The notes: generated from the sequence alone by a model not told the origin. A stretch of 64,000 nt of DNA from Carboxylicivirga sediminis (GCF_018156225.1 NZ_JAGTAR010000001.1:1-64000); one strand, 5' to 3'; positions 1-7,449 are shown, counted from the first letter of the stretch. Translations and numbers: made by a program.

Positions 1-81
1 TAAAGCTTTTTTTTCATAACTAAGTATTATAAGACAAATAAAGGTAGCTGAGACAACGGACTTTAGCTACCTTTAGGTTTA

Positions 82-277
82 GTGCAACAATGGCTAATAA
101 AGCATAAGTGAGCCGATTCTTTTTAGTCGGTTCGTAGCTTCGGCGAGCATCGCCAAATCGTTGATTTGGCTTTTGAAATGAAAAGATAAAAACAAATGCA
201 ACGTTTTGGCTTTGTGAAATTTGAAAGTGAGTAAGGTTAATGTTCACTTACGCTTCATAGCCTGAACGTTGTATGCC
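82..277 (+). repeat. attC-like palindrome A
   Basis: The left arm begins GTGCAACAATGG (82) and continues through AAAGCATAAGTGA (99-111). The right arm runs TCACTTACGC (244-253) to GAACGTTGTATGCC (264-277). The arms are imperfect reverse complements over about 30 bases. An inner hairpin GCCAAATC-GTT-GATTTGGC lies at 152-170. The likely cassette junction is after G268. The cassette to the left starts outside the window. Positions 1-81 hold no gene; GGTAGCT/AGCTACC at 44-72 could form a small hairpin. Confidence 0.75.
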
Positions 278-307
278 ATTTGAGCAAACCGAAACAGCAA
301 TGATTAA

Positions 308-490
308 ATGGAAAAATCGAGAATAGAGAATAAAATAATTCAAGATAAAAAGGTCAAGAGAAATGCCTGGATTACTTGGGGAATAATTGTTCTACTCGGC
401 TTGATTTGGCTAGCTCGAGATATTTATAAAACTGTAGAAAAGGAAAACCGATTCTCAGGTAATCAGACAGAAGAAACAACTAAAAAGTAA
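308..490 (+). CDS. small single-pass membrane protein, cassette gene
   Basis: This 60-residue protein of unknown function has a charged, lysine-rich N-terminus (residues 1-20), one predicted membrane helix (about 22-37, TWGIIVLLGLIWLA) and a short polar tail. It is the first gene of the cassette that begins at 269, starting about 40 bases after the core. It ends 3 bases before the next ORF, so the two are probably co-transcribed and may work together. No family is recognised. Short membrane proteins are common in integron cassettes, but that is only context. Length, position and the close coupling to the next gene support it as real. Confidence 0.6.
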   Translation: MEKSRIENKIIQDKKVKRNAWITWGIIVLLGLIWLARDIYKTVEKENRFSGNQTEETTKK

Positions 491-493
491 ATA

Positions 494-1120
494 ATGCGAT
501 TTACACAACCTGCATATCCGACAGTTTATTTTAGTGAGAAAATATTGGTAAAATGTCCAGATTGTGGAAGTGTTGGACACATTGATACTGAATTAGGAAA
601 ATATACAATTCCATTTCCACACAATCATAAATCTATTTTTAACTGTTCCAGCTGTGGATTAAAAAAGGAAACGAATGAAAAGTGGTATGGATACTGCCAA
701 GGATTTGTAGGCAGAAATTGTGGATTTTGTGGCAGTCAGATTAATTATACCAGCGAACCTACAAAAAGACTATATGAATCTGTGACAATAAAATGTCAAT
801 CTTGCAATCGAGAAAAAGATTATAAATTGAAGTGGTACAGATACAAAGAAGAAAAACCAACTGACCCATATTTTGGACTAGACTTATGGTTACATACTGA
901 TATTAAAGACAAGATTCTTTGGGTTTACAACATTGACCATTTAACATATTTGAAAGACTACATTGCTTCAAAGTTAAGAGAAGATGATGGAAGACATAAA
1001 TATTCAATGATTACGAATCTACCACAATGGATAAAATCTGCAAAGAATAGAGATTTGATATTAAAGAAACTAGACCGACTTGAGAAGAAACTAGAAAAAA
1101 CGGCATACAACAATGTATAA
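494..1120 (+). CDS. zinc-ribbon-like hypothetical protein, cassette gene
   Basis: This 208-residue protein has four CxxC pairs in its first 110 residues: CPDCG, CSSCG, CGFCG and CQSC. The spacing suggests two zinc-ribbon or rubredoxin-like knuckles. The C-terminal half is charged and helical, with no membrane segment or signal peptide. The function is unknown; nucleic-acid binding or a structural zinc site are possibilities only. It follows the small membrane protein at 308-490 by 3 bases in the same cassette. Its last codons and stop lie inside the left arm of palindrome B (GGCATACAAC at 1102-1111), a typical layout for a cassette ORF running into its attC. Confidence 0.7.
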   Translation: MRFTQPAYPTVYFSEKILVKCPDCGSVGHIDTELGKYTIPFPHNHKSIFNCSSCGLKKETNEKWYGYCQGFVGRNCGFCGSQINYTSEPTKRLYESVTIKCQSCNREKDYKLKWYRYKEEKPTDPYFGLDLWLHTDIKDKILWVYNIDHLTYLKDYIASKLREDDGRHKYSMITNLPQWIKSAKNRDLILKKLDRLEKKLEKTAYNNV

Positions 1121-1303
1121 AAAACATAAGTGAATCAGTGGTTTACGGGAGGTTTACACTTTTAATCAGCTCCGCCAAATCTGCGATTTGACGGGTTTGT
1201 TAAATATTTTAAATTTGTGTCAAAACGCAAATTTGGCTCAGTGCATTTTGACAGGTAAGAGCTTCGAAATCACTTACGTTTCTTATACTCAACGTTGTGG
1301 TGC
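1102..1303 (+). repeat. attC-like palindrome B
   Basis: The left arm is GGCATACAAC (1102-1111) followed by AACATAAGTGA to 1133. The right arm is TCACTTACGTTTC (1270-1282) followed by AACGTTGTGGTGC (1291-1303). The left end is the exact reverse complement of the right end of palindrome A. The inner CGCCAAATC/GATTTG hairpin (1173-1194) resembles the one in palindrome A. The 16-base string TCAGTGGTTTACGGGA (1135-1150) recurs in palindrome D at 3836-3851, showing that the sites belong to one repeat family. Confidence 0.78.
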
Positions 1304-1362
1304 ATTTGGGCAGACGTAGTAACAGAAATCGAAAAATAAATTAAATAACTATCAAAATAGGA

Positions 1363-2550
1363 ATGAACGAAACAAACTTTCCAAAACTACCAAGAGTTGA
1401 GATTGTAGATGCCTTACGAGGATTTGCAGTAATGGCAATTTTAGTAATACATAGTTTAGAGCATTTTATTTATCCTGTTTATCCCGATAAAGCTTTGCAG
1501 CCAGAATGGTTAGTTGCTTTAGATTCTGTTGTATTTAATATGGTGTTCTCACTCATTGCTGGTAAAGCATATTCAATCTTTGCACTTTTATTTGGCTTTA
1601 CCTTTTTCGTACAGTTTAAAAATCAAGAAAATAAAGGACGTGATTTTAGATGGCGTTTTGTTTGGAGACTTATGATTTTGAGCATTTTTGCTACTATTAA
1701 TGCAGCATTCTTTCCCGGAGGCGATGTACTAATGTTGTTTGTGTTTACAGGGCTCTCTCTAGTGCTGGTATGCAAACTGAACAACAAAGCTATATTTACT
1801 ATAGCGATAATCTGCTTGATGCAGCCCATTGAACTGTTTTATTTTGTTTGTAGTCGGTTTAATGAAGCGTACACTTTGCCCAATTTAAATATAGGAGGCT
1901 TATACGAAATTGTACAAGAAGGGGTGAAAAGTGGCAATTGGAGTAACTTTTTTATCGAGAATATTACAACAGGCCAAAAAGCCAGTTTGTTATGGGCAGT
2001 CGGTGGTGGCCGATTTGTACAAACTATTGGTCTCTTTTTGCTTGGGTTTCTTTTGAGCAGAAAAAACTTATTTATAGACTCTCAGGAGAACACAAGGTTT
2101 TGGATTAAACTTTTGATTTGTTCATCGATAGCTTTCGGACTGCTTTATCCCTTAAGGGTAGAATGGTATGATAATGGTTCAACCGAAATCATTAAAAACA
2201 GTATTGGAACAGCTTTAGATATGTGGCAAAAACTATCCTTTACCATGGTAATAGTATCTTCATTTGTACTTATATATTACAATAGTCCTTATAGAAGTGT
2301 AATGGGAAAACTAAAAGTATACGGAAGAATGAGCCTTACAAACTATGTTACGCAATCAATTATTGGCGCATTAATATTTTTCCCTATCGGACTACATTTA
2401 TCACCATATTTAGGATACACTGCTAGTTTAATTGTTGGAGTATTTATTATTGTAGTTCAACTATATTTTTGTAATCTTTGGTTTAAACACTATAAACAAG
2501 GTCCTCTAGAAAAGTTATGGCATAAAGCAACTTGGATTGGGAAGAAGTAG
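1363..2550 (+). CDS. DUF418 family membrane protein, cassette gene
   Basis: This 395-residue protein has many hydrophobic segments and the N-terminal signature of the DUF418/YeiB group (EIVDALRGFAVMAILVIHS, about residues 13-31). The family consists of polytopic inner-membrane proteins related to acyltransferase-3 folds; the substrate is not known. About ten helices are apparent, and the end (LWHKATWIG) resembles the usual DUF418 terminus, so the gene seems complete. It is the only gene of the cassette 1295-2711 and starts 67 bases after the core. A complete multi-pass membrane protein of this size is large for a cassette gene. No promoter was recognised. Confidence 0.85.
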   Translation: MNETNFPKLPRVEIVDALRGFAVMAILVIHSLEHFIYPVYPDKALQPEWLVALDSVVFNMVFSLIAGKAYSIFALLFGFTFFVQFKNQENKGRDFRWRFVWRLMILSIFATINAAFFPGGDVLMLFVFTGLSLVLVCKLNNKAIFTIAIICLMQPIELFYFVCSRFNEAYTLPNLNIGGLYEIVQEGVKSGNWSNFFIENITTGQKASLLWAVGGGRFVQTIGLFLLGFLLSRKNLFIDSQENTRFWIKLLICSSIAFGLLYPLRVEWYDNGSTEIIKNSIGTALDMWQKLSFTMVIVSSFVLIYYNSPYRSVMGKLKVYGRMSLTNYVTQSIIGALIFFPIGLHLSPYLGYTASLIVGVFIIVVQLYFCNLWFKHYKQGPLEKLWHKATWIGKK

Positions 2551-2582
2551 TTTATTCCATGAAAAGTAAATTGTTAAAAAAC

Positions 2583-2720
2583 GCACCACAACATTTTGTA
2601 TAAGTAATGCCGAGTAATGTGCTAATTTTGAGCATTGGTTCTCGTATCAAAGTTTATCTCGTTCTGAAAGGAAAAAGCTTCGAAATTCGGCACTACTCAT
2701 ACAATTCACCGTTGGCAGGC
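2583..2720 (+). repeat. attC-like palindrome C
   Basis: The left arm is GCACCACAAC (2583-2592), then TTTTGTATAAGTAATGCCGA. The right arm is TTCGGCACTACTCATACAATT, then CACCGTTGGCAGGC (2707-2720). The arms pair over about 25 bases with bulges. The left end is the exact reverse complement of the right end of palindrome B. AGCTTCGAAAT in the right half resembles GCTTCGAAAT in palindrome B. It is about 60 bases shorter than A and B and lacks their CCAAATC inner hairpin. Confidence 0.75.
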
Positions 2721-2776
2721 ATCCATCCCAAAAAAACATAACTACTGCTTTATACTCTCAATATAGAAAAAGTAAA

Positions 2777-3139
2777 ATGAGAAGATATTTAAATAAAGAA
2801 GAAGTTGAAACATATCTAAACCGAGGAAAAATAATAGAAGTCTTTCTTGGGAAAGTGTGTGATAATGAAGACGTTTTAAGCTATTTATCTATATCAAAAG
2901 AAAGCAATGATAAGATTGAAGTTGAGATAATTGAAATATTCGATGAAGGAAGTACTGAGTATTTAGACTTGTATTCATTTAGCACCGTTGACCCAGATAT
3001 GGAATTTGAGAGAAAAGTTTTCAAAGATATTGAAGAACTGACTGAGTGGATTGAGAAGAGATATGGAGTTGAAAAAGCAAAGTATTGTAATTCGGGAATT
3101 ATTCAGGATGAATATCTAGACTACTTAAAAAATAAATAA
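2777..3139 (+). CDS. hypothetical protein, cassette gene
   Basis: This 120-residue soluble, acidic protein has no recognised family. It is rich in Glu, Lys and Ile, has no signal peptide or membrane segment, and ends in a lysine-rich tail. The pattern suggests an alpha/beta fold like those of small immunity-type proteins, but that is a guess. It is the only gene of the cassette 2712-3929 and starts about 65 bases after the core. Its stop lies 5 bases before the left arm of palindrome D. Confidence 0.6.
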   Translation: MRRYLNKEEVETYLNRGKIIEVFLGKVCDNEDVLSYLSISKESNDKIEVEIIEIFDEGSTEYLDLYSFSTVDPDMEFERKVFKDIEELTEWIEKRYGVEKAKYCNSGIIQDEYLDYLKNK

Positions 3140-3144
3140 AAGAC

Positions 3145-3941
3145 GCCTGCCAATCGAGTAGGCTGCCGATAGGCCAATAGCCTATCGGAGAACCTCTCTC
3201 ACCACCGTACGTACGAGTAGCTACGCTTGTCCTTTTCGATAAAAGATTCACTGAAGCTTTCCTCTCAAGCATATACGACGGTTCGTTAATCATCAATGTT
3301 AAGCTCTTTTCACCTTAACAGCTATGTTCTACTTTATGAATAGGCTAGATTCAATAGAAAGCTTCCTATTCTAATTTCGAACAGATTAACGTTCAGCCCT
3401 TCACTGGCGTGTGAGTCCTCTGTATTATTCGATACAGCTCGTTACTACCAGCTACTATGGCCTCGGCTGACTGCTCTGCTCTATCAACTCGTGATTACAG
3501 AGCTCTCCCTTGGTAAGGTAAATGTCCTTTGGTTAATCCCTGCCTGATCTACTGTTTCGGCCATTCGCTCCATTGAACGCTCGGACGTCGGCATGGTGTG
3601 CTACCTTATCCAACCTTACAGCCTCATATCAGGTTCCTGTTCGTCAGTACCAACCACGCAGTCTGGCTTACTTCACTCCCAGGGTCACCCCTGACGAGCT
3701 TGCCACTTGCTTTGCTTCAAGGCGTCACCCTTGTGCATACGGGACTTACACCCTTTGGACTTTCTCTTATCATCATAAGAGAACTTTTTTATATATTTAC
3801 CATTCAAGGCACACACAATATAAAGCATTTGGGGTTCAGTGGTTTACGGGACTTTGGTTCCCATATCAACTTTTTCCTTGATGGATGCGAACGCGCTCCG
3901 AAAACCCAACCGTTTCATATTGTAAAACGTTAACAACAAGC
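3145..3941 (+). repeat. attC-like palindrome D, split by a group II intron
   Basis: The left end GCCTGCCA (3145-3152) and the continuation ACAATATAAAG (3815-3825) are separated by the intron at 3153-3814. Joined, they give GCCTGCCAAC, the exact reverse complement of the right end of palindrome C, and a left arm that pairs with the right arm (TTTCATATTGT at 3912-3922, then AAAACGTTAACAACAAGC to 3941). Without the intron the site is 135 bp, close to palindrome C. TCAGTGGTTTACGGGA at 3836-3851 is shared with palindrome B. The junction with the next cassette is after G3929. Confidence 0.75.
3153..3814 (-). mobile_element. group II intron without reverse transcriptase, inserted in attC-like core
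   Basis: Read on the minus strand, the element starts GTGTGCC (3814), fitting the GUGYG-type 5' end. It ends with a domain VI-like hairpin (CCGATAGGC/GCCTATCGG, 3166-3187) followed by CCTACTCGAT (3162-3153), a typical 3' end with a branch adenosine. Before it lies a domain V-like pair, AACCGTCGTA (about 3283-3274) with TACGGTGGT (about 3216-3208), then GAGAGAGG. Internal stretches such as AAGTCCCGTA and CAGCCGAGGCCATAGTAGC resemble the conserved 5' domains of group II introns from Bacteroidota. At 662 bp with no long ORF on either strand it lacks the intron-encoded protein and could only move with help in trans. Orientation is opposite to the cassette genes, as in known IIC-attC introns; the class was not determined. 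The 5' boundary rests on motif and on the exact repair of the attC core. Confidence 0.75.
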
Positions 3942-3952
3942 ATAAAAGGACA

Positions 3953-4259
3953 ATGGATACAGGAGATTTATCAGAAGAAGCATACAGAGCAATAATGATA
4001 GAAGCAGAAATGTTCAATCATGATTTGACATTGCAATTTGGTTGGATTGTTATCAAGTCATTGTAAAAATGAAAATGATTTTGTTGAAAAATCTATTCAA
4101 TTGATTAGCAAAATGAAAAAATATGACGATGTTGACCTTGATGATATGTTTTTCGGCAACCCTCCAGAAAAGATTAAATTTCAAGCAGCACTTAAAAAAA
4201 TCCTTGATAATATTGTAGAATTAAAAAAGATTCCAACGGAAAAAAGGAAATATGACTAA
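3953..4259 (+). pseudogene. frameshifted hypothetical gene, cassette 4
   Basis: An ATG at 3953 opens a frame that reads MDTGDLSEEAYRAIM and stays open to a stop at 4064-4066. A second frame takes over at about 4040 (LLSSHCKNENDF) and runs to the stop at 4257-4259. Joining them with a one-base change near 4043-4048 gives a continuous protein of about 101 residues (…DLTLQFG then LLSSHCKN…), which looks like a familiar small helical protein family of unknown function. This is either a natural frameshift or a sequencing error in a T/G-rich stretch. The end overlaps the next gene by 8 bases. Confidence 0.6.
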
Positions 4260-4749
4260 AGAGGAAATCAAAAAAAAAGAAAAGCAATTATTGGAATTGA
4301 CGGGTTCATTCTGTGCCCAAAAACTAGATGATGATTATTATCAACTCTGTGAAAAACTAATACTAAAATTAGGACGGAAACGTGACGTACCATTCAAAAG
4401 TGGAAAAATTGAAATTTGGGCAGCCGCAATAATACATGCAATTGGATCTATAAATTTTTTATTTGACAAATCATTTGAACCTTATTCTACAGCAGAACAA
4501 ATAAGTGAATTCTTTGGTACAAAAAAATCGACTGTTTCAAACAAGGCAAGACAGATTAAAGACATGTTTAAAATGGGATATTATGATTCTGAATTTTCAA
4601 CTCAACACATGACAGGAAATAATCCATTTAATGACATGGTAATGGTCAATGGACTTATTGTACCCTTATCATCAATTCCGGAAGATTTACAAGAAATGGT
4701 AAGGAAAGAAAGAGCCGAAGGGCGAGATATTGAATTTACAACAGAATAA
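4252..4749 (+). CDS. DUF6398-like protein
   Basis: This 165-residue soluble protein has the central block GKIEIWAAAIIHAIGSINFL (about residues 45-64), followed by a helix-turn-helix-like stretch (TAEQISEFFGTKKSTVSNKA, about 84-103). This matches my recollection of DUF6398 proteins; the function is unknown, and the second half suggests nucleic-acid binding. It overlaps the frameshifted gene before it by 8 bases, so the two were a translationally coupled pair. It is the last gene of the cassette region. The matching attC end expected for this cassette (GCTTGTTGTTAAC) does not occur after it. Confidence 0.65.
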   Translation: MTKEEIKKKEKQLLELTGSFCAQKLDDDYYQLCEKLILKLGRKRDVPFKSGKIEIWAAAIIHAIGSINFLFDKSFEPYSTAEQISEFFGTKKSTVSNKARQIKDMFKMGYYDSEFSTQHMTGNNPFNDMVMVNGLIVPLSSIPEDLQEMVRKERAEGRDIEFTTE

Positions 4750-4939
4750 TACAAAGATAGAAATGCCAGTTGGTAATACGCCGCCATAGCGCATAGCAGG
4801 CAGCATGCTTTGGGTGGCCAGATTCTGCAATTTGCCCGCCAGGTGGCCGAAGACCGCAGCCCGAAGTCCGCAGCCAGTACATGGTGCTTAGTGCGTGGTG
4901 CGCATAAAGGATTGCAGCTTTGTAGTATGCCTGACATCC

Positions 4940-5137
4940 TCATTAATCAGCACCAACGACGGTACCTCCACCAAAGCCACACAAATTATCAGCAATAAAA
5001 ACAAAGAGCTGATATTGATGGTGCCAGCATTGGCCCACGGCAACTATGAATTGCAGGTGGTAAGGCAAGTTTCAAGAGGTAGTTTACTAAAGGAGCCCAG
5101 AGAAGAACAGCTAGAAACCACCTTAACCATCGAATAA
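4940..5137 (+). pseudogene. C-terminal relic of a DUF4469-like protein
   Basis: The frame ending at 5137 reads TKATQIISNKNKELILMVPA, then LAHGNYELQVV and SLLKEPR before the stop. This resembles the end of the Ig-like DUF4469 domain found after HU-like DNA-binding domains in Bacteroidota. No N-terminal domain, plausible start or RBS is present. Upstream sequence (4750-4940) is GC-richer, has no convincing reading frame and contains a short GACCGCAGCC/GAAGTCCGCAGCC repeat (4851-4875). It looks like the decayed remainder of a chromosomal gene just outside the cassette array. Confidence 0.4.
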
Positions 5138-5153
5138 AAATTGCTCTATTCTG

Positions 5154-5231
5154 CTGCAATTGTGCAGCAACAGCGCTGCAACTTTGCAGCAACATCCTTG
5201 CAATTTTGAAGCAAGATTGTTGCAATACAAC
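5154..5231. repeat. 22-bp tandem repeats, 3.5 copies
   Basis: Units start at 5154 (CTGCAATTGTGCAGCAACAG…), 5176 (CTGCAACTTTGCAGCAACAT…), 5198 (TTGCAATTTTGAAGCAAGAT…) and 5220 (TTGCAATACAAC). Each unit has partial dyad symmetry (TGCTGCA/TGCAGCA in the first). The copies follow the stop of the DUF4469-like relic by 17 bases. I see no gene in the remaining sequence up to 5511. Confidence 0.8.
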
Positions 5232-5511
5232 GACTTTTCGGTAAGTGGCTATGTAGGTAATCGTATGCTGTTTATAGCCCGGGAGGCATAGCTGACATAT
5301 TACTCAGCCTGCCGCCTTGGTAATGATTGGTAATAAACATGCACCAGTCAATAATAATGGTGTTAATAATTATTGTATTTTTAAGGTGTACACAGAAGGA
5401 ATAGTGAACATTAGGCTGCTTATCCTATAGTTGGGAAAGATTTAAATAACTATTAATGCACTTTATCTAAAATGCTAACTCTGAATGGGATTTGAAGGAT
5501 CAGTACTTGCA

Positions 5512-6144
5512 ATGATTAATACGCTAAAAAACAACAAGAAACTTTTAGCGAGAAGAAAAACATTCAAAGATAGGCGTAAAGAGTTTAGTTATAAAAAAGG
5601 TAATCCACTAAAATTTAAAGAATTACCCGAAAAAGAACTGAATGAATTAAAGGTTAGGATAAAAGCAAAGCTTAAAAAAGAAAGAAGAATAAAAACAACA
5701 GTGATTATTGTCCTTATGATGTTACTAGTCTATTTGTCAATAACAATGTTTAATATAATTAATAACAGAACAATTGAAAAACAGACTCGTGAACTAGAAC
5801 AACAACGAATATATTTTGAATGGCAAGAAAAAGAAAACGCAAAAAGGAAAGAAGCTAGAATTGTCTATTACCTAAACAAAGGATATGGAAATCTATCACA
5901 AGGTAACTATCAAGATGCAAAATACTTTTTCTACAAAGCTAAACAGCAAGATAAATCAGATTATCGAGTAATGATAGGATATGCAAAGGCTTATGTTTAT
6001 GATTGCGTATTTAATGATAGAGAATGTGAGTACATTGACGAAATACTGACTAACCTAAAGAGTAAAATTGGAACAAGCGCAGAAGTATTGGAATTAATTG
6101 AATTATATACTGAGAAACAAACTTTACCCAATAACCTACAATAA
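5512..6144 (+). CDS. membrane-anchored TPR-like protein
   Basis: The protein is 210 residues from the ATG at 5512 (MINTLKNNKK); an in-frame ATG at 5485 would add 9 residues. A strongly basic N-terminal segment of about 60 residues precedes one membrane helix (about 62-82, TVIIVLMMLLVYLSITMF). A charged coiled-coil-like stretch (RELEQQRIYFEWQEKENAKR) follows, then one or two tetratricopeptide-like helices (YYLNKGYGNLSQGNYQDAKY). The C-terminal part probably lies outside the cytoplasm and binds protein. The function is unknown and the gene stands alone. Its AT-rich composition resembles the cassette genes. Confidence 0.65.
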   Translation: MINTLKNNKKLLARRKTFKDRRKEFSYKKGNPLKFKELPEKELNELKVRIKAKLKKERRIKTTVIIVLMMLLVYLSITMFNIINNRTIEKQTRELEQQRIYFEWQEKENAKRKEARIVYYLNKGYGNLSQGNYQDAKYFFYKAKQQDKSDYRVMIGYAKAYVYDCVFNDRECEYIDEILTNLKSKIGTSAEVLELIELYTEKQTLPNNLQ

Positions 6145-6306
6145 AGCAAATGGAGTCCACCTCGTTATAGTAGCCTGGTGGCTAAAGCCTCCAACACCAA
6201 AGACTGATATATCAACCACATAATCGGCATATACAATATTCATAGTTTTGCAATTAACCTAAGTAAACGATAGAAACAGATACAAACCAACCTAAATGCA
6301 TACATA

Positions 6307-6918
6307 ATGGAGCTAGAAAAAACATGGTATAACAACACTAACAGAGACCATAACTTTGTGGTGTATAATGACCATAAAATTTACAGATTAAAAGCAAAGC
6401 CCGAAAATCATCACCATATTAACAGAGAGCTGAGTGTGGGCTCCATCAACCAAAACTTTATTGCACTGCCAATAAGTTATATTAAAAGGATAGAGTATCG
6501 TGCTGATAACATTAATCTCCGCATATTTTACGGAAAGAACTCTGAAGATGAAATTAGAATCAGTCAGCCAAAACTGCGGGAAGACATTTTCTTGTATTTA
6601 AAATCAAAAACCAAGCATGCGAAGTTTGAAGTTGACACCCCCGGCTTACTAAAAAGGATTAGAAAGCCGCTAATTGCATTGTGTGTTGTACTTGGCATTT
6701 TTCTTTACGTCATGTCTGTCGTCAACGGCATGAACGCGGGCTACGAATATGAATTGAGTGGCGGCCGGCCAGGCATTGGTGCTATTGTGTTAGTAATGGC
6801 CAGCTTAGGTGCAGAAGCAAATATTCTCATCTTTAGCTTCCTTTCTCTTATTGCTGGTATTGGCATCTTTGTAAAGGGTAAAGATAATAGTGAAATCCAT
6901 CGAATAGTGTATCGATAA
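6307..6918 (+). CDS. hypothetical membrane protein
   Basis: This 203-residue protein has a soluble N-terminal domain (residues 1-115) with a PH-like pattern of short strands. Two hydrophobic segments follow (about 121-140, PLIALCVVLGIFLYVMSVV, and about 156-190), and the tail is basic. No family is recognised. It is a lone plus-strand gene with about 160 bases of non-coding sequence before it. The start at 6307 is the first ATG after an AT-rich stretch. Confidence 0.6.
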   Translation: MELEKTWYNNTNRDHNFVVYNDHKIYRLKAKPENHHHINRELSVGSINQNFIALPISYIKRIEYRADNINLRIFYGKNSEDEIRISQPKLREDIFLYLKSKTKHAKFEVDTPGLLKRIRKPLIALCVVLGIFLYVMSVVNGMNAGYEYELSGGRPGIGAIVLVMASLGAEANILIFSFLSLIAGIGIFVKGKDNSEIHRIVYR

Positions 6919-7059
6919 TTGGGTGACAACATAATTAAATAGCATAGATGTAAGCACAATCGTTATAATCCATGGTAACGAAAATCAATACACCAATAAG
7001 CCAATTCAACCAACACTAAAAACACATATGCTACCAGCCTCTTTTTCCTGGTGTTTTCT

Positions 7060-7067
7060 TACTTTTG
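7060..7067 (+). promoter_or_regulatory. putative -7 box (TACTTTTG) of the PAS gene
   Basis: TACTTTTG fits the Bacteroidota TAnnTTTG -7 element and lies 29 bases before the ATG at 7096. No clear -33 TTG was found at the usual distance, so this is tentative. Confidence 0.4.
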
Positions 7068-7095
7068 CGCTACACAAAATTAAAATCACATCTGT

Positions 7096-7449
7096 ATGAG
7101 CACAGTAAAAAATGGCTATGAGTGGGCAAAAGAATTACCCTATGCCGTTACGGTATGCGACACCGAAGGCATCATCATCTATATGAATGACAATGCCACC
7201 AATACATTTGCTAAATATGGCGATAACCTGATTGGGCGTTCCCTGTATGAATTTCACGCTGAGCGTTCTTCAGCCATGATTCGCCAGATGTTGGCCGAAG
7301 GCTCATCCAACTCCTACACCATTGGCAAGGCAGGCGTCAAAAAATTGATACATCAATCGCCCTGGTACCATAATGGTGAAGTAGCCGGCCTGGTGGAGCT
7401 ATCGATTGTGATACCGCAGGATATGCCCCATATTAACAGGGAAGCATAG
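7096..7449 (+). CDS. single PAS-domain protein
   Basis: This 117-residue protein is essentially one PAS fold. AVTVCDTEGIIIYMNDNA (about residues 17-34) is the first strand pair, IGRSLYEFH follows, and VELSIVIP ends the domain. There is no kinase, cyclase or DNA-binding domain, membrane segment or signal peptide. It is likely a cytoplasmic ligand- or redox-sensing module that acts through partners. The neighbour 16 bases downstream (7466) may be co-transcribed but has no obvious functional link. Confidence 0.8.
   Translation: MSTVKNGYEWAKELPYAVTVCDTEGIIIYMNDNATNTFAKYGDNLIGRSLYEFHAERSSAMIRQMLAEGSSNSYTIGKAGVKKLIHQSPWYHNGEVAGLVELSIVIPQDMPHINREA

Larger units (their letters stand above)
82..4749 (+). 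mobile_element. integron-like gene cassette array (no integrase in window)
   Basis: Plus-strand genes alternate with four long imperfect palindromes (82-277, 1102-1303, 2583-2720, 3145-3941). Seen directly: the 10 bases starting at the GTT of each right end return as an exact reverse complement at the left end of the next palindrome. GTTGTATGCC (268) pairs with GGCATACAAC (1102), GTTGTGGTGC (1294) with GCACCACAAC (2583), and GTTGGCAGGC (2711) with GCCTGCCAAC (3145-3152 plus 3815-3816, after removing the intron). This is the relation expected if each unit circularises as a cassette carrying its own attC. Inferred cassettes are 269-1294, 1295-2711 and 2712-3929. A fourth starts at 3930 but has no matching end, so the array is probably truncated near 4750. 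The cores share GTT but do not fit the classical GTTRRRY consensus strictly. Confidence 0.75.

Noticed and set aside
20-247. Minus-strand 75-codon open frame
   Set aside because: It lies inside the palindrome A region and has no protein-like pattern; its openness follows from AT-rich repeat sequence.
3573-3933. Two overlapping plus-strand open frames of 102 and 111 codons
   Set aside because: They run through the group II intron and palindrome D on the opposite strand, with no RBS or recognisable protein features.
82-3941. Explaining the long palindromes as ordinary terminators or REP elements
   Set aside because: They are 135-202 bp and carry unit-specific ends that match within each cassette; terminators and REPs do not show that rule.
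4810-4998. Plus-strand 62-codon frame before the DUF4469-like relic
   Set aside because: No RBS and no family pattern; part of its sequence is the GACCGCAGCC microrepeat.
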